Counted from the first letter of the stretch, positions 1 through 11,318 are shown. The stretch: 64,000 bases of DNA from Ochromonas danica (GCA_015146655.1 VKHL01000132.1:1-64000), one strand, 5' to 3'. A program made the numbers and translations. The notes: a model not told the origin generated them from the sequence alone.

Positions 1-3000
1 GACAGCGAGCTCCGTGTGAAGGAGGAGTGGATCCGTTTGTTGGACGATGGTCCAGCAGGTGTGCGAAGGTCAAACGAGCGTAGTGCTGCACGATTTGGTG
101 AAGAAGATAATGGTAGTGCTGGTGCTAGTAGGGGTGCTCGTGCTTTGTCTGAGGCATCTTTGTTGTCGTTCAAGTTTTTGGATGATTTGCGTAAATTGTG
201 TGGGAAGTACCAGACTCTTGATGAGACTTGCTATGCGAGGTTTGTCGCTGCTGACGAGAGTACTATTACTGGTAGTGTGTCTAAGCGTGACTTCAAGTCA
301 ATTTTGCGAGCTTTCCATAGTGCTGTTCGTTCTGCGCGCGACGAATCGTTTGATGATGTCTTTGATGGTAGAGGATTGGATGATTTAATAGCCTGCTTAT
401 CTGATAATGGGGATGGGTCTCCCAACTATCAAACATTTTTAGCCTTCGTTTTTGATCAAAACGATAATGAAGAATTGCAGCGTGTTCGTGACTCTCTTGC
501 ACGAGAGGTTGTCAAAAAGAAATTTACGAGAAAAGAACTTTCCCGCCTTTTCAACATTACTAAGACTTACTCGAAAGGTTATGTCCGCTTAAGTGAGATG
601 GAAAAAGTTCTGAGGAAGATTTCATCAAAGTTAAGTACTGCTGATTGTACAATGGTATGCAATCGATTTGATTTTAACAAAGAAGGTACTGCGGATTATA
701 ATCTTCTGATAGATTGGCTGATGGATGATTACTCTGTTGATTTTGCCTCCAAAAGAATCAATCATCAAATCAATATTATTGATAAACGTTCACTAGAGAG
801 AAATCTCGAGAAGTTTGCTGATAGAGGAGTTTTGCGCTCGCGAGATTTTGTTGAGGCCATGTTAGAATCTGCATTTATTATTACCTATGCCCAATTGGAC
901 TCGCTTTACTCACAAATGGAGAAGGAAACTCGCGGTCGACTCACCACAGAATCAGTACTAAATTATCTGTTGGACATGTCTTCCAAAGTGCGGAAGAGTG
1001 TTCAATCGAGACAAAAAGTTTTAATCTCTGCAACTATCCAAGAAGATATTGGAAAGGCTGTGGATAGTTACTTGAGAGATTCACGAACATCACTTGGCTA
1101 TTTATTGTATGACATGGGTGAATCTGGTCAAGGTCTAATCACTGAAAGAAAATTCAGAAGACTCATGGACAAACTGGATATTCGTGATTATGAAGACTTC
1201 CAGAGAATATGTTTTGACTGTCTCATTAAGGATGGAAAAGATGGTATTCCATGTGAGTATTTGTTACTCCTTTTGACGGATTATTATTGGCGAGCACTTC
1301 AAGTGAAATCTACTGGATTGGATGGACTTGCTGCTATTAGTGATGTTGTCGTGAAAAAATGCCGAAAAGGTAAAGATATATTTAAACTTATGCAAAGCTC
1401 TGAAGGAAGAACGAAAGGTGCTATTGATCATCGAGATTTTGAAGATTGTTTGAAGAAGCTCTGTGGATCATCTATCACACGAGATCAAATCTTGGATGTC
1501 AAGTCACTTGTTGATCCCAATACAAATGGTTCAGTAGATTATTTTTATTTTGGTTCATTAGTTCAATGTTTTGCTGATATTGCTGCATTAGAAGCAGCCT
1601 TTCGTGGAATTGTTAAGATTATGGATGACACTAAAGTTGAATATCGAGATAAATTATTGGGTGATGGAAAAGGCAATGCTCTACCATTATCAGATTATTT
1701 GGATATTATGGTAACGATTGGTGTACCATTCTCTATTGCACAGTTAGTCGCCTTGGCTAGTCCTCACACAAAGCGTAATAAAGTCGATGCCGAACAATTA
1801 TTATCCAATTTAAAGAAGAAACGATTTGATGCAAGTATGTTAATTCCTGGTCGAAAACCAACAAATAATGATGAGTCTTTTGGTAGAGGATTACACCAGA
1901 AAATATGTAAAGCACGATCTAGTCAGTCCAAACGTAATTCTCTACGTAATGCTCTATTAGCAGCTGATGAGGATATGGCTGGAACTTTATCTAAACGAGA
2001 TTTACAAAGTTGTGTAGAGGATAGTATGGAACTGACTGAAGAAGAGTGTTCCTTGTTACTCGAGAATCTCACCTCTGAATCAACAAGTTCCATTGACTAT
2101 TTACACTTACTTTTACTACTCAGTGAGCCTTATGCTGAGATTGTTGTTGATTGTGGATCAAAAGTTATCTCTAAAATGCTTCGAGCAGGAGATTTGGTTG
2201 GTTTGAGAAGACTTTGTACCGTCATGCTTCGTAAATGTGCTTCTTATGATCGAAAACATACAGGAACACTTGGTGTTGAGTTTATTAATACTGTTTTAAG
2301 AGAAGAATGCTTTAATTTGGATGATAAGATTCTTAAACAACTAACCAAAGCATTCTATGATCGAGATACTGGAGGTGTATTATACCCAGAAATGATTGCA
2401 TTACTTCGTTGTTGTTTTAATGGTTATGTACTACATCGTGTTCAATATTTTTTGAATATTCGTAAGAAACAAGGTTATAATGTTAGAGATTTTATGAATA
2501 AATATGCTCAAACACGTGGTAAGAAACTTGACCAATCCAAGTTTGTTGAGCAATTGATATCTCTGGGTATTTTCATTTCTGATACTGCTATCTCACTTAT
2601 CTTTAATCTATATAAAGGAAGAAATGGTACTACATTAGATATTGATCGTTTCTTTGATACAGTTGAGAAATTTGAAGAAGGTGCAGAAGGTCCACCAACA
2701 AGTATTATGAAAACAGAGATAATCCCTTTAAAGACAACACTTGGTAATACATGTGAGATATCCCAACAGATTATTGAAGAATATGATAAAAAGTTAATAC
2801 GTGCTTTACATGCTGCTTTTAATCTATTTGATCAAACTAATTCTGCTGAAGTACCTGCAGTAGAATTAGAACGTATTTTAGGATCTGTTGGATATTTTGT
2901 ATCATTTGATGAATTGCAAGATTTAGTCATTAAGATTGATACCAGAAATACTGGAATTTTACATTATAATGATTTTATTACACATGCTATACCATTTATA

Positions 3001-5619
3001 CGAAGTCGTTATGATAATGCTTCTTTACTATCACAAGATAAATTATATTCTATTTTCAAAAAAATTGATGAAAGTGGTGATGGTTTATTACAAAGAAGTG
3101 AATTAAAACATATCTTACAATTATCTAATAAAGGTGTTTCAAAAGAAGAATTAGATGCACTGATTCAATTATTAGATGTTGATGATGATGGAGATATTAA
3201 TTGGGATGAATTCAAACGTGTCTTTACCTATTTATCAGATAATGAATTTATGAATTCTTTACCATATAATACACGTAGTGCATTACGTAAATTACAATAT
3301 TCTGGATTACCTGATCCTGAAGAATATTTAACAATGTTTGTTGGTCTTCCTTTTAATTATCGTCTTTCTGTATTAAGTGATTTAGAGAAAAGTAAAAATT
3401 ATCATGCTTTACAAAAAGAAGTTTGTGGTGCTATGCCTATGCAACCTGATGATCATGATCCAGCTATGCAATTTGAAGTACAAGTTGTACGTGTTACAGG
3501 TGTACCTTCAGAAGAAAGTTTTCGACGTGGTGATATTGTTAATCGATGTGTTAAATTCTCTGTTTGTCAAACAGATAAACCACCCACTGCTGGACAACCA
3601 GGCAATCCACCAGTCTTCTTAAGTAATGTGACTAAACTTCATGCTAATATTCATCCACAATATCAGGATAAATGGCAATTAGCTGATAAAGATGATCTAG
3701 ATCCTGACAAAAGTTGTTTTGTACGTTGTCATGCCAAAGAGTTTTATTCATTTGATGGAAATGCACGTCCTAAACCTGATAGTGGAGCAACACCAGATGA
3801 TCAACTCTATTTGTTTATTGAGTTAATTACTACTTTCCGTGTTAGTAAAGCTTTCAAGATAACTTCACAAGGATTGAAATTTAAAGGAAAGATGAAAGAT
3901 GAAGTTTGGGATGCTCCAACACAAACTATTATGGATCGACTATTACGAAGATCAATGAATGCACAAGCTCAACAAGAAGGTAGACAGAGAACAACACAAG
4001 AATCTCAACAGAAACTTGATGCTAACAATGCTAATAATAGAAATGGAAATACTACCGCGACTACACGCAATAATGGCAACCCACCTTTGAACAATACCAA
4101 CAATTTATCAGCAGCATTTGCTAAATCTTTGTCTTTCTTTCCTTATTTCTTCAAAGGAAAAGAAGAATCAGAATCAGAATCAGATGATGGTCGTCCTCGA
4201 GCAGGAGCAGCTCATCGTGAACAGAATCTTCGTCGATCAACTTCTCGTTCCAACTCTCCTCGCAAACATCATTCCAGACACAGAAGAAGGCGCAGTAGAT
4301 CTGATAGTGATGATGAAAACAGAAGATCGTCTAAAGATCCTCAGCGAAGACGATCTGGACGAGATGCAAGAGATAATAGTGATCGCAGTGGATCTGACTC
4401 GGAGTCCAATGATGATGGCGATGACAACGAAGAGAAATCTCGTTTAGTAGAGATGTGCTGTGGTTGGGCAATGATACCCATTGCAGCGACATTACGTGGA
4501 ACTGCTCGTAAGTTCAGAGTGGATATGTGTGGTGGTACACCATTTGATATGGTAGGTATTAAGAAAGAAGAAGTAATTCTACGAACTGGTGCTTGGCAGA
4601 CAATCAAACGTGCATTTGGTTTCAATGTCAAATCTGTTTTAGAGATTCTCATTACTCCTGCAACTCCTTCTTTTTCTCTACGTTATGCTCCTCGTACAAT
4701 CAATACAAATAACAACTCCGGACCAGTAAATTCCAATGCAATGACATCCTCTGCTGTTCCTAATGTTTCTCAAAGTGTTACAAGTTTGGTACCAACATCC
4801 TTAGCTGCAGCACCAGATGGTTTGCCATGGTTAACAAAACTTCTCCCAGTTAATATTGTTGTTCCTACTAGTAGTGTCACCATTGTTGGTATCTATCGAA
4901 AGATTCTTGCTGATACATTGAAATTATTTGAAGATCAACCTGATCGTATTCTACCACAAACTGGATCGTTACTTCATGCTGATGTAGTTTTAAGTAGTTT
5001 CCCACGTATTCTAGCAGATCCAGCAGCCTGTCGTGTGTTAATGATGTTATGGAAGAAAGAATTTCCAACAGAACTCAATGGCAAGACTTATCGTGACATG
5101 ACTATTAATGATGCTTCAAGTGTGAGAGCACTTCAAGTATTCCGAAATGTTATGTTACGTTTATGGCATGCCTTCGGTTCTCCTGATGCTCAACCAAATA
5201 AACTACTACCTGATGAGAGCGAAGAGGATATAATAGCACGAGAGCTTCGTATTAGAGAACTAGTTGGTATTGCTGTGGGAAGCAATCCTCAACTAGCACA
5301 GTCACTTGCATTGACAAAATCTATTATGGGTCCTCTGAATGCTACTGCAAATGCTTTACAAGGTACAAATGCTTTAGCATCCACAACACGTCCCTCTTCT
5401 GGAGCGTTTAGTTTATTTGGTCCTCGCAAAGAGGCTCCACAAGGCACTTTGGTAGGTTCTCTTGTGGTTAGCGGAGCTAATAGTAGTGCTCCCCAAGCCC
5501 TTACGGCTAGTATTCAAGCAGCAAACATGAGAGATGTTACAACTGCACCAACTGAACAATTGTATACTCCATTTAATCCACGTGAATTAATGTGGACAAA
5601 ACCTGTATTAGATGGATGA
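1..5619 (+). CDS. EF-hand repeat protein with nephrocystin-1-like C-terminus (5' partial)
   Basis: The frame is open from base 1 with no ATG before the conserved part, so the gene starts upstream of the window; it ends at TGA 5617-5619 with no intron visible. The first ~1090 residues are helical EF-hand-like repeats. Two loops are canonical: D-E-S-G-D-G-L-L-Q-R-S-E at 3067-3102 and D-V-D-D-D-G-D-I-N-W-D-E at 3175-3210. Others are degenerate, for example D-T-R-N-T-G at 2938. A beta-rich region follows (about 3470-3870), then a basic/acidic Arg-Ser tract (about 4150-4440). The C-terminus (4456-5260) resembles nephrocystin-1: CGW, GGTP and the segment IYRKILADTLKLF...FPRILADP, compared from memory with the NPHP1 ILGDVL...FPMLLEQP region. 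NPHP1 acts at the ciliary transition zone, so a calcium-sensing ciliary or basal-body role is inferred. I see no SH3 domain, though one could lie upstream. Confidence 0.75.
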   Translation, partial: DSELRVKEEWIRLLDDGPAGVRRSNERSAARFGEEDNGSAGASRGARALSEASLLSFKFLDDLRKLCGKYQTLDETCYARFVAADESTITGSVSKRDFKSILRAFHSAVRSARDESFDDVFDGRGLDDLIACLSDNGDGSPNYQTFLAFVFDQNDNEELQRVRDSLAREVVKKKFTRKELSRLFNITKTYSKGYVRLSEMEKVLRKISSKLSTADCTMVCNRFDFNKEGTADYNLLIDWLMDDYSVDFASKRINHQINIIDKRSLERNLEKFADRGVLRSRDFVEAMLESAFIITYAQLDSLYSQMEKETRGRLTTESVLNYLLDMSSKVRKSVQSRQKVLISATIQEDIGKAVDSYLRDSRTSLGYLLYDMGESGQGLITERKFRRLMDKLDIRDYEDFQRICFDCLIKDGKDGIPCEYLLLLLTDYYWRALQVKSTGLDGLAAISDVVVKKCRKGKDIFKLMQSSEGRTKGAIDHRDFEDCLKKLCGSSITRDQILDVKSLVDPNTNGSVDYFYFGSLVQCFADIAALEAAFRGIVKIMDDTKVEYRDKLLGDGKGNALPLSDYLDIMVTIGVPFSIAQLVALASPHTKRNKVDAEQLLSNLKKKRFDASMLIPGRKPTNNDESFGRGLHQKICKARSSQSKRNSLRNALLAADEDMAGTLSKRDLQSCVEDSMELTEEECSLLLENLTSESTSSIDYLHLLLLLSEPYAEIVVDCGSKVISKMLRAGDLVGLRRLCTVMLRKCASYDRKHTGTLGVEFINTVLREECFNLDDKILKQLTKAFYDRDTGGVLYPEMIALLRCCFNGYVLHRVQYFLNIRKKQGYNVRDFMNKYAQTRGKKLDQSKFVEQLISLGIFISDTAISLIFNLYKGRNGTTLDIDRFFDTVEKFEEGAEGPPTSIMKTEIIPLKTTLGNTCEISQQIIEEYDKKLIRALHAAFNLFDQTNSAEVPAVELERILGSVGYFVSFDELQDLVIKIDTRNTGILHYNDFITHAIPFIRSRYDNASLLSQDKLYSIFKKIDESGDGLLQRSELKHILQLSNKGVSKEELDALIQLLDVDDDGDINWDEFKRVFTYLSDNEFMNSLPYNTRSALRKLQYSGLPDPEEYLTMFVGLPFNYRLSVLSDLEKSKNYHALQKEVCGAMPMQPDDHDPAMQFEVQVVRVTGVPSEESFRRGDIVNRCVKFSVCQTDKPPTAGQPGNPPVFLSNVTKLHANIHPQYQDKWQLADKDDLDPDKSCFVRCHAKEFYSFDGNARPKPDSGATPDDQLYLFIELITTFRVSKAFKITSQGLKFKGKMKDEVWDAPTQTIMDRLLRRSMNAQAQQEGRQRTTQESQQKLDANNANNRNGNTTATTRNNGNPPLNNTNNLSAAFAKSLSFFPYFFKGKEESESESDDGRPRAGAAHREQNLRRSTSRSNSPRKHHSRHRRRRSRSDSDDENRRSSKDPQRRRSGRDARDNSDRSGSDSESNDDGDDNEEKSRLVEMCCGWAMIPIAATLRGTARKFRVDMCGGTPFDMVGIKKEEVILRTGAWQTIKRAFGFNVKSVLEILITPATPSFSLRYAPRTINTNNNSGPVNSNAMTSSAVPNVSQSVTSLVPTSLAAAPDGLPWLTKLLPVNIVVPTSSVTIVGIYRKILADTLKLFEDQPDRILPQTGSLLHADVVLSSFPRILADPAACRVLMMLWKKEFPTELNGKTYRDMTINDASSVRALQVFRNVMLRLWHAFGSPDAQPNKLLPDESEEDIIARELRIRELVGIAVGSNPQLAQSLALTKSIMGPLNATANALQGTNALASTTRPSSGAFSLFGPRKEAPQGTLVGSLVVSGANSSAPQALTASIQAANMRDVTTAPTEQLYTPFNPRELMWTKPVLDG

Positions 5620-6248
5620 TGATAATAATGAATTGTAAGATTATTTATTTAGAAAATAACTTAGTGATGTTTGTTTTTATGTTCTGTAGCTAGTTACTAT
5701 TTATCTCACTCTTTCTTATTGAAAACAATATACAACATTTGCACATTATACAAAAGAAGAAAATTCTATAATTACAATCTTAAGTGATGTTATCACCAAG
5801 ACCTTCAAAAGTAAACAACATTATCCATACCCCCTTACAAAACAATGTGATTTCTTGTCCAAGAAACATGGATTGTACATCCCTTGTCAATCATGATGAT
5901 GATTCTCAAGCTAAGCTTCTTTAAACAAAAATTAAAGAAACGCTTGTTTCAATCATAAAGATCAACGATATAATCAGGTTAGCTATCGTCGTCTAAACCA
6001 TCCTAATCAATAGATGTGGACGACTTTTTAAGGTTGCCAACTGATCATCGAATTTGTGCGAATCGTTCCCAAAACAAACACCCTGTGGAAAGGATGAGAA
6101 ATATGTCCTGAGAAGGATAAGAAATGAAGTGAATATGTCAAGAATAACTGCCACACAACATCGAAGTCAGTTGTTTCGCAGTCACCCTTGTTTTTCCTAA
6201 TACATTGAACTTTGCCAACACTGAAAAGATTGTAGTAATAATATGTAC
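5620..6248. other. Intergenic spacer between convergent 3' ends
   Basis: AT-rich spacer between the stop of the EF-hand/nephrocystin-like gene (+) and the stop of the left phosphatase copy (-). It should hold both 3' untranslated regions. I see no open frame with protein-like composition, no RNA gene and no repeat. Confidence 0.6.
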
Positions 6249-7807
6249 CTAACATTGAATGAATGGGATGGAGATGGTTGAGGTGATTTGTCGAACTTTT
6301 TGTCGTTCAGGTTGTGGATGAGAAGTGGAAGATGAAGAAGATCCAGAAGAAGCACCAGATAATCGTTCTGCAATATCTCCAAGACTATCTGGACTATCCC
6401 TAACATTGTTGTCATTAGCTCCTTTAGGTGAAGGTTCTGTTAGAACAGCTTTCATATCAGTTAACTCTGATAACAAGTCAACAGACGATGTTGCCACAGA
6501 ACCAACACCATGAGGCATTCCTGCTCCACCATAATTAGAATCGTCTTCTTCTTCTTCTTGCCCTCCTCCGCGCACAGGAAGTTTTGCACTTCTAAGTGGA
6601 TCTACAGAGCTGCTTTCGATAAGTTTGCTGATTTTTGACAAACTATCACTATCTTCACTGCCTCCAGGAGTTGAAAGTTGTTCTTTCGGAAGCGTCAAAG
6701 GAGATAGAAAAGACTTTGCAGGCACCCCACGGGAATTTTGTCGAATAGGAGGAAGAGATGGAGAGCCATTCATAGATGGAGGAGAAGTCCTTGATGAAAG
6801 AACCTGACCACTCCCACTACGTGCAGAACTACATCGAGACAACACACCTTCTTGCCCCTCTTGTTGCTGCTGTTGTTGTCCTTGTTGATCTTTCCCCGAT
6901 CCTGACGACAGCCATAACGTGAATGATCGACGAGATAGCTGCTTGCTCTGAAATACCTCTAAACCTTGCAAAAAGGTCTTCCATGTCAAACCCGTCTGCT
7001 TGTCTACTAAATAACCCGTCACTCCTAATCGATGACACATGCTGATGTTCGCTTGGTCGTCATCAAAGAATAGGAAGTCTCTCATCTTCAGACCCGTCGC
7101 TTCACACAAATTGCGGAAGTGGTAGGACTTCGAGCGAGAGTTGAAGATCTGAGGAAACACAAACCAATCCCAAATCCCGAATGCACGAAGAATCCCTTCC
7201 ACCACACTCTTCGACGGACTCTTCGAGCAGATCGTCAAAGTCATCTTGTGCTCATGAATAAAATCCAACACTTCCCCTGCCTCCTCGAACAACTCCAGGC
7301 TGCGGTGACCTTTCGAACGAGCATCCAGACAATACACGGTCTTCAACATCCCTGACTCATGCACACTTGCTCTTTCTTCCATACTCGACGCCTCATAGCT
7401 CACACCACCTTCCAACAGGGGGAAAGGCGAATAAGGAGGGAGGGTGTGTTCGAAACAATTCGAAGGCCACAACTGTTCACAGCAGCACAAACAACATTAT
7501 GTTAGTAAGATATCTTCACAGTTTATTGGTACAGAGAAGGTGTAGAGAATGAGCAGAGCACCCCGTCAGATATCAAAACAAACTGTCCTCTCTCAACACG
7601 GTTAACAACACTACCACCACCCCAACAATAGATCAGCTCCACAACCCTCGCCTGCTCGGTTTACCCTTCCCATCTCCATATGAACAAGCAGAGCAAAATC
7701 GACTATGAACTCACCGTAAAGTCTAGATCTACAGCAATAACAGGAGGTGGGCCACAACGAGACAAGATCAACTCTGCACGAGATTGATAATCCTCTAACG
7801 TTTCCAT
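6249..7807 (-). CDS. MDP1-like HAD phosphatase with long low-complexity tail, copy A
   Basis: Two exons: 7807..7715 (31 codons from ATG) and 7472..6249, giving 438 residues. The 242-bp intron (7473-7714, GTGAGT...CAG) falls directly after the HAD nucleophile motif. Exon 1 ends VDLDFT and exon 2 begins LWPSN, rebuilding the DLDxTLWP signature of magnesium-dependent phosphatase-1. Other HAD landmarks are LTICSKSPSKS (motif II), the Lys region SRSKSYHF, and FFDDDQANI (motif IV). MDP1 proteins are usually ~170-180 residues and act on phosphotyrosine or glycated-protein phosphates in vitro; the in vivo substrate here is unknown. About 200 residues of Gln/Ser/Pro-rich tail follow the catalytic part and end VRQITSTISIPFIQC. 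Copy B lies head-to-head 620 bp away. Catalytic exon 2 matches copy B with no difference seen; the tails differ. Confidence 0.85.
6861..7548 (-). repeat. Inverted repeat arm, left (phosphatase copy A)
   Basis: 688-bp arm covering the 3' part of the intron and the catalytic section of exon 2 of copy A. Read on the minus strand it matches 8671-9358 with no difference that I saw. Identity stops abruptly inside the intron (after TCTCTACACC) at one end and at the CAA/CAG glutamine run at the other. A perfect match spanning intron and exon points to recent gene conversion rather than selection. Confidence 0.85.
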
Positions 7808-8427
7808 TGGTTTACTATTAGGAGGTAAAGAGTTGCAATTCTCTCCTTGATCTTTTGATGTCACCAGCGGAAGTAACATTCAAATCGGATTGCTGATGAT
7901 AATGAAGGTAAGTAAACGAGTTATTTTAATATATATATAGAGTTATTTTGAATCCCGTTGGTTAATCTCCTCCTCTTTCTATTTCTCTTTCCTCTTCTCT
8001 TGGGCTTGTGGTCCAGCAACTCTTTACCAACAAGTTCCGTTGAACAAACAAATCGTGGGGTATTTTACCCACTTTGGACGGGTTTTACCTGCTTTTAACC
8101 ATGTCGTTTCATGCTTTTTGCGCTGCACTCCAACACCTCCGTCTCTTTTCGGAGCAGCAGGAGGGCCAAGGTGTGACTGACAGACACACACACACACAGG
8201 AGAGCAAACCATTCGCATTCATCAACAGCCCCGCAGAGCGGACAATCCCACCACATACTAGTAGACTGAGAGAACACCATCAACAACAAAAATCACCACG
8301 ACAAATACATTTTTGTTTTGTTAGTTCTGTGTGTGTCTGTCTAGGAAGAAGAGTATTTTGAGGTTTTATTTCATAGTGGAAAGCCATTTGTTTCATTTCA
8401 CCATCATCTCCCCAAAAATTCGAGAAA
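7808..8427. promoter_or_regulatory. Shared spacer between divergent phosphatase copies
   Basis: 620-bp region between the two divergent start codons, so it must carry both promoters. It contains a TATA-like run (TTTTAATATATATATAG, about 7924-7940), a short CA run (about 8187-8200) and AT-rich stretches. Start contexts are AAAATGG for copy B and CAATGG for copy A. No specific factor site is claimed. Confidence 0.5.
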
Positions 8428-10015
8428 ATGGAAACGTTAGAGGATTATCAATCTCGTGCAGAGTTGATCTTGTCTCGATGTGGTCCAGCTCCTGTCATTG
8501 TGGTAGATCTAGACTATACGGTGAGTTCACAGTGCATTTTTTGTCGATCTGTTCATATATGGGAAGAGTAAACCGTGCAGGCGAGGGTGAAGCTGTGCCA
8601 TTGTTATTGTTATTATTGTTGGGGTGGTGGTAGCGTTATTTTCCGTGTTGAGAAAGGATAATTTGTTTTGTCTCTACACCTTCTCTGTACCAATAAACTG
8701 TGAAGATATCTTACTAACATAATGTTGTTTGTGCTGCTGTGAACAGTTGTGGCCTTCGAATTGTTTCGAACACACCCTCCCTCCTTATTCGCCTTTCCCC
8801 CTGTTGGAAGGTGGTGTGAGCTATGAGGCGTCGAGTATGGAAGAAAGAGCAAGTGTGCATGAGTCAGGGATGTTGAAGACCGTGTATTGTCTGGATGCTC
8901 GTTCGAAAGGTCACCGCAGCCTGGAGTTGTTCGAGGAGGCAGGGGAAGTGTTGGATTTTATTCATGAGCACAAGATGACTTTGACGATCTGCTCGAAGAG
9001 TCCGTCGAAGAGTGTGGTGGAAGGGATTCTTCGTGCATTCGGGATTTGGGATTGGTTTGTGTTTCCTCAGATCTTCAACTCTCGCTCGAAGTCCTACCAC
9101 TTCCGCAATTTGTGTGAAGCGACGGGTCTGAAGATGAGAGACTTCCTATTCTTTGATGACGACCAAGCGAACATCAGCATGTGTCATCGATTAGGAGTGA
9201 CGGGTTATTTAGTAGACAAGCAGACGGGTTTGACATGGAAGACCTTTTTGCAAGGTTTAGAGGTATTTCAGAGCAAGCAGCTATCTCGTCGATCATTCAC
9301 GTTATGGCTGTCGTCAGGATCGGGGAAAGATCAACAAGGACAACAACAGCAGCAACAACTTAAGATGCCGACGAAGGATAAGGTCAATTGTGGCGAATGC
9401 TCTGACCTGTCGCCAAGCTGTTCATCTTCGTTGGACACGATGGTTTCTGATTTGAGTGCTTTTGGGGATTGTATTCGCTCTTCTCAGTCACTTGATAACT
9501 CGGCTATGGCCAACTATTGTGGTTTACGTGTTATTCATTCTCAGACGAGTTGTGGTTGTGATGATCACACAAAAGCTGTTGTGTCTCCTGCGTCATCAAC
9601 TCGTGATTCACTTTCTTCTCTGTGTAATGACGATTCGCTGTCGCTCGTTGTTACTCGCGGTGCTTTAACGGGGAAGTGCCATGAAAAACACCTGATGAAC
9701 AATTTCGTTGCTCTATTGTCTGAGGATGATGAGAATGATGATGATGACGATGAAATCGAAACTGTGGTATCTCACGGAGAAGCTCTATTGTCTATGGACC
9801 CGTTGTTTGAGCTGAGAGATATGAAAGCTGTTCTGGCAGAACCATCTCCCAGAAGAGTTCAGGAGAATGTTAGCCCAGATAGTCTTGGAGATAATGGAGA
9901 ACAAGTGCTTGATGCTTCTTCTTCATCTTCCGTCTGCTCAGCTTCTCAACCACAGCCTGAACGACGAGTCCGACAAATAACCTCAACTTTCTCTATCCCA
10001 TTCATTCAATGTTAA
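8428..10015 (+). CDS. MDP1-like HAD phosphatase with long low-complexity tail, copy B
   Basis: Two exons: 8428..8520 (31 codons) and 8747..10015, giving 453 residues; intron 8521-8746 is GTGAGT...CAG. The intron follows VVDLDYT and the next exon starts LWPSNCFEHT, so the nucleophile motif is DLDYTLWP (Asp27, Asp29). Catalytic motifs are the same as in copy A: SKSPSKS, SRSKSYHF, FFDDDQANI. From the glutamine run (about 9321-9358) onward the tail differs from copy A, with acidic DDENDDDDDE and Ser/Cys-rich stretches. It then rejoins partial similarity (DMKAVLxEPSP, DSLGD, QPERxVRQITSTxSIPFIQC) to the end. The preserved final ~15 residues suggest the extreme C-terminus is functional. Phosphatase family assignment is firm; the substrate is not. 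Confidence 0.87.
8671..9358 (+). repeat. Inverted repeat arm, right (phosphatase copy B)
   Basis: Partner of the arm at 6861-7548, separated by 1122 bp. It covers the 3' part of the intron, the splice acceptor and the catalytic half of exon 2. The sequence outside it (exon 1, 5' intron, tail) has clearly diverged; exon 1 differs from copy A at about eight of 93 bases. Confidence 0.85.
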
Positions 10016-11214
10016 CTGTACCGCACGCGTTGTTGCGGTTATTCATTTGACAGGTTATCTAAGAATTGTATTTATTGTGGAATTGTCGGCACTTTAGAAT
10101 TGAGCGTCGTGCACAATCTTGATAGTTTTGACTTTTGTTTTTTTCTAATAAAACGCTGCTAGCCATCTTGTTATGGTAGTTTTATTATTCTTGCTATTGT
10201 TCAACTATAACTGTTGAAGATCTCTTCTAATGGTTGGTAGGATTAAAAGATGGTAGAATAAAGGACTAAACATCTTTTGCTATTGCAGTTGATGACGATG
10301 CTTGCTTGCCATCCTTGTGCCAATGCGAACGACTCCATGAGCAAGAAAGTATGTGTATATATCTATTTTGTCAGCTCTTTTGGATTCAGCTATTAAAGAA
10401 AGGTTCTCGTCGTTTAAAATGCTGACATCCTGTGATATGGTAACATTTCTACTGATATAATTTGGCGAATGTTGCTCGTAAAGATCCAGAGATGCCTCCT
10501 GGTGTGCGATATATTATTTGTTGTTGGAAATCATCCAATTCCTTTACCCTTAATTCTGTAGTTTGTGAGTATTAATATTGAGTATTACTGTGGTGTCTAA
10601 TGTGTACTATTGTAGTTAGTAGTTAGTAGACCAGAACTGATCATGGAGGAGCCGATTCCACTCAAACCTTCGGCGATCAAGCTGTTTTGTTGTTTCTATA
10701 TTATCTGTGCCTTTGGAAAAGAAGAATCATATATCATAAAGTCAAAGAGTTGATTGATACTATACTGATAGATGAACTCTATGAGTGATACGGGTGTGGG
10801 TTTTGATGCTTGGCCATAGTATCCTGCTCTGTGGTCTGCCTGCCCATGCTTCTTTACCTAATCCAACACTCTTGTTAGTCAACTAACTTGCTGTAGTTTC
10901 TATAGCAAATCTATCAATAGAACTAATTTAAAAATCATGTTCATTCAAGTTTTTCTTCCTCATAACTTGTGGAATACATAACTTATGCCGTATTATGAGT
11001 ACTTATGATACGACTCGTATCATCCATTCCATCCTGGAGTGTGTCTTGCAAAATTGTTTGTTGATACCACAGACCCAACGGTTAGGGTTAGCGTTAGTAG
11101 GATTAGTAGAGGAAAGGAGCATAACGACCAGTCTTCAGTGTAGACTACATCAAGCATGTGACCAAAAAGTTCACAACCGAACCACTCAAAAGTAGAAAAC
11201 ACATCGAAGATTGC
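10016..11214. other. Gene-free spacer
   Basis: About 1.2 kb of AT-rich sequence between copy B and the GST array. Open frames are short and do not look protein-like. A single TTAGGGTTAGCGTTAG-like stretch occurs near 11080-11100. From about 11190 the sequence is a diverged form of the GST repeat unit (it lacks 8 bp present in the other units), before perfect repeat identity begins at 11215. Confidence 0.6.
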
Positions 11215-11318
11215 ATAGAAAGTAACTCATCAGTTTACAAACCAACTTGTACACTGGTCAAAAGATACAGAAAGAAATATTAACCTAGCTACACATGCTG
11301 TTGCTCATCATGCACTCC

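Noticed and set aside
8187-8200. CA dinucleotide run
   Set aside because: Short simple repeat without further structure; noted only as part of the promoter spacer.
11080-11105. Telomere-like TTAGGGTTAGCGTTAG stretch
   Set aside because: Only one or two imperfect units in spacer; no array, and genes continue on both sides.
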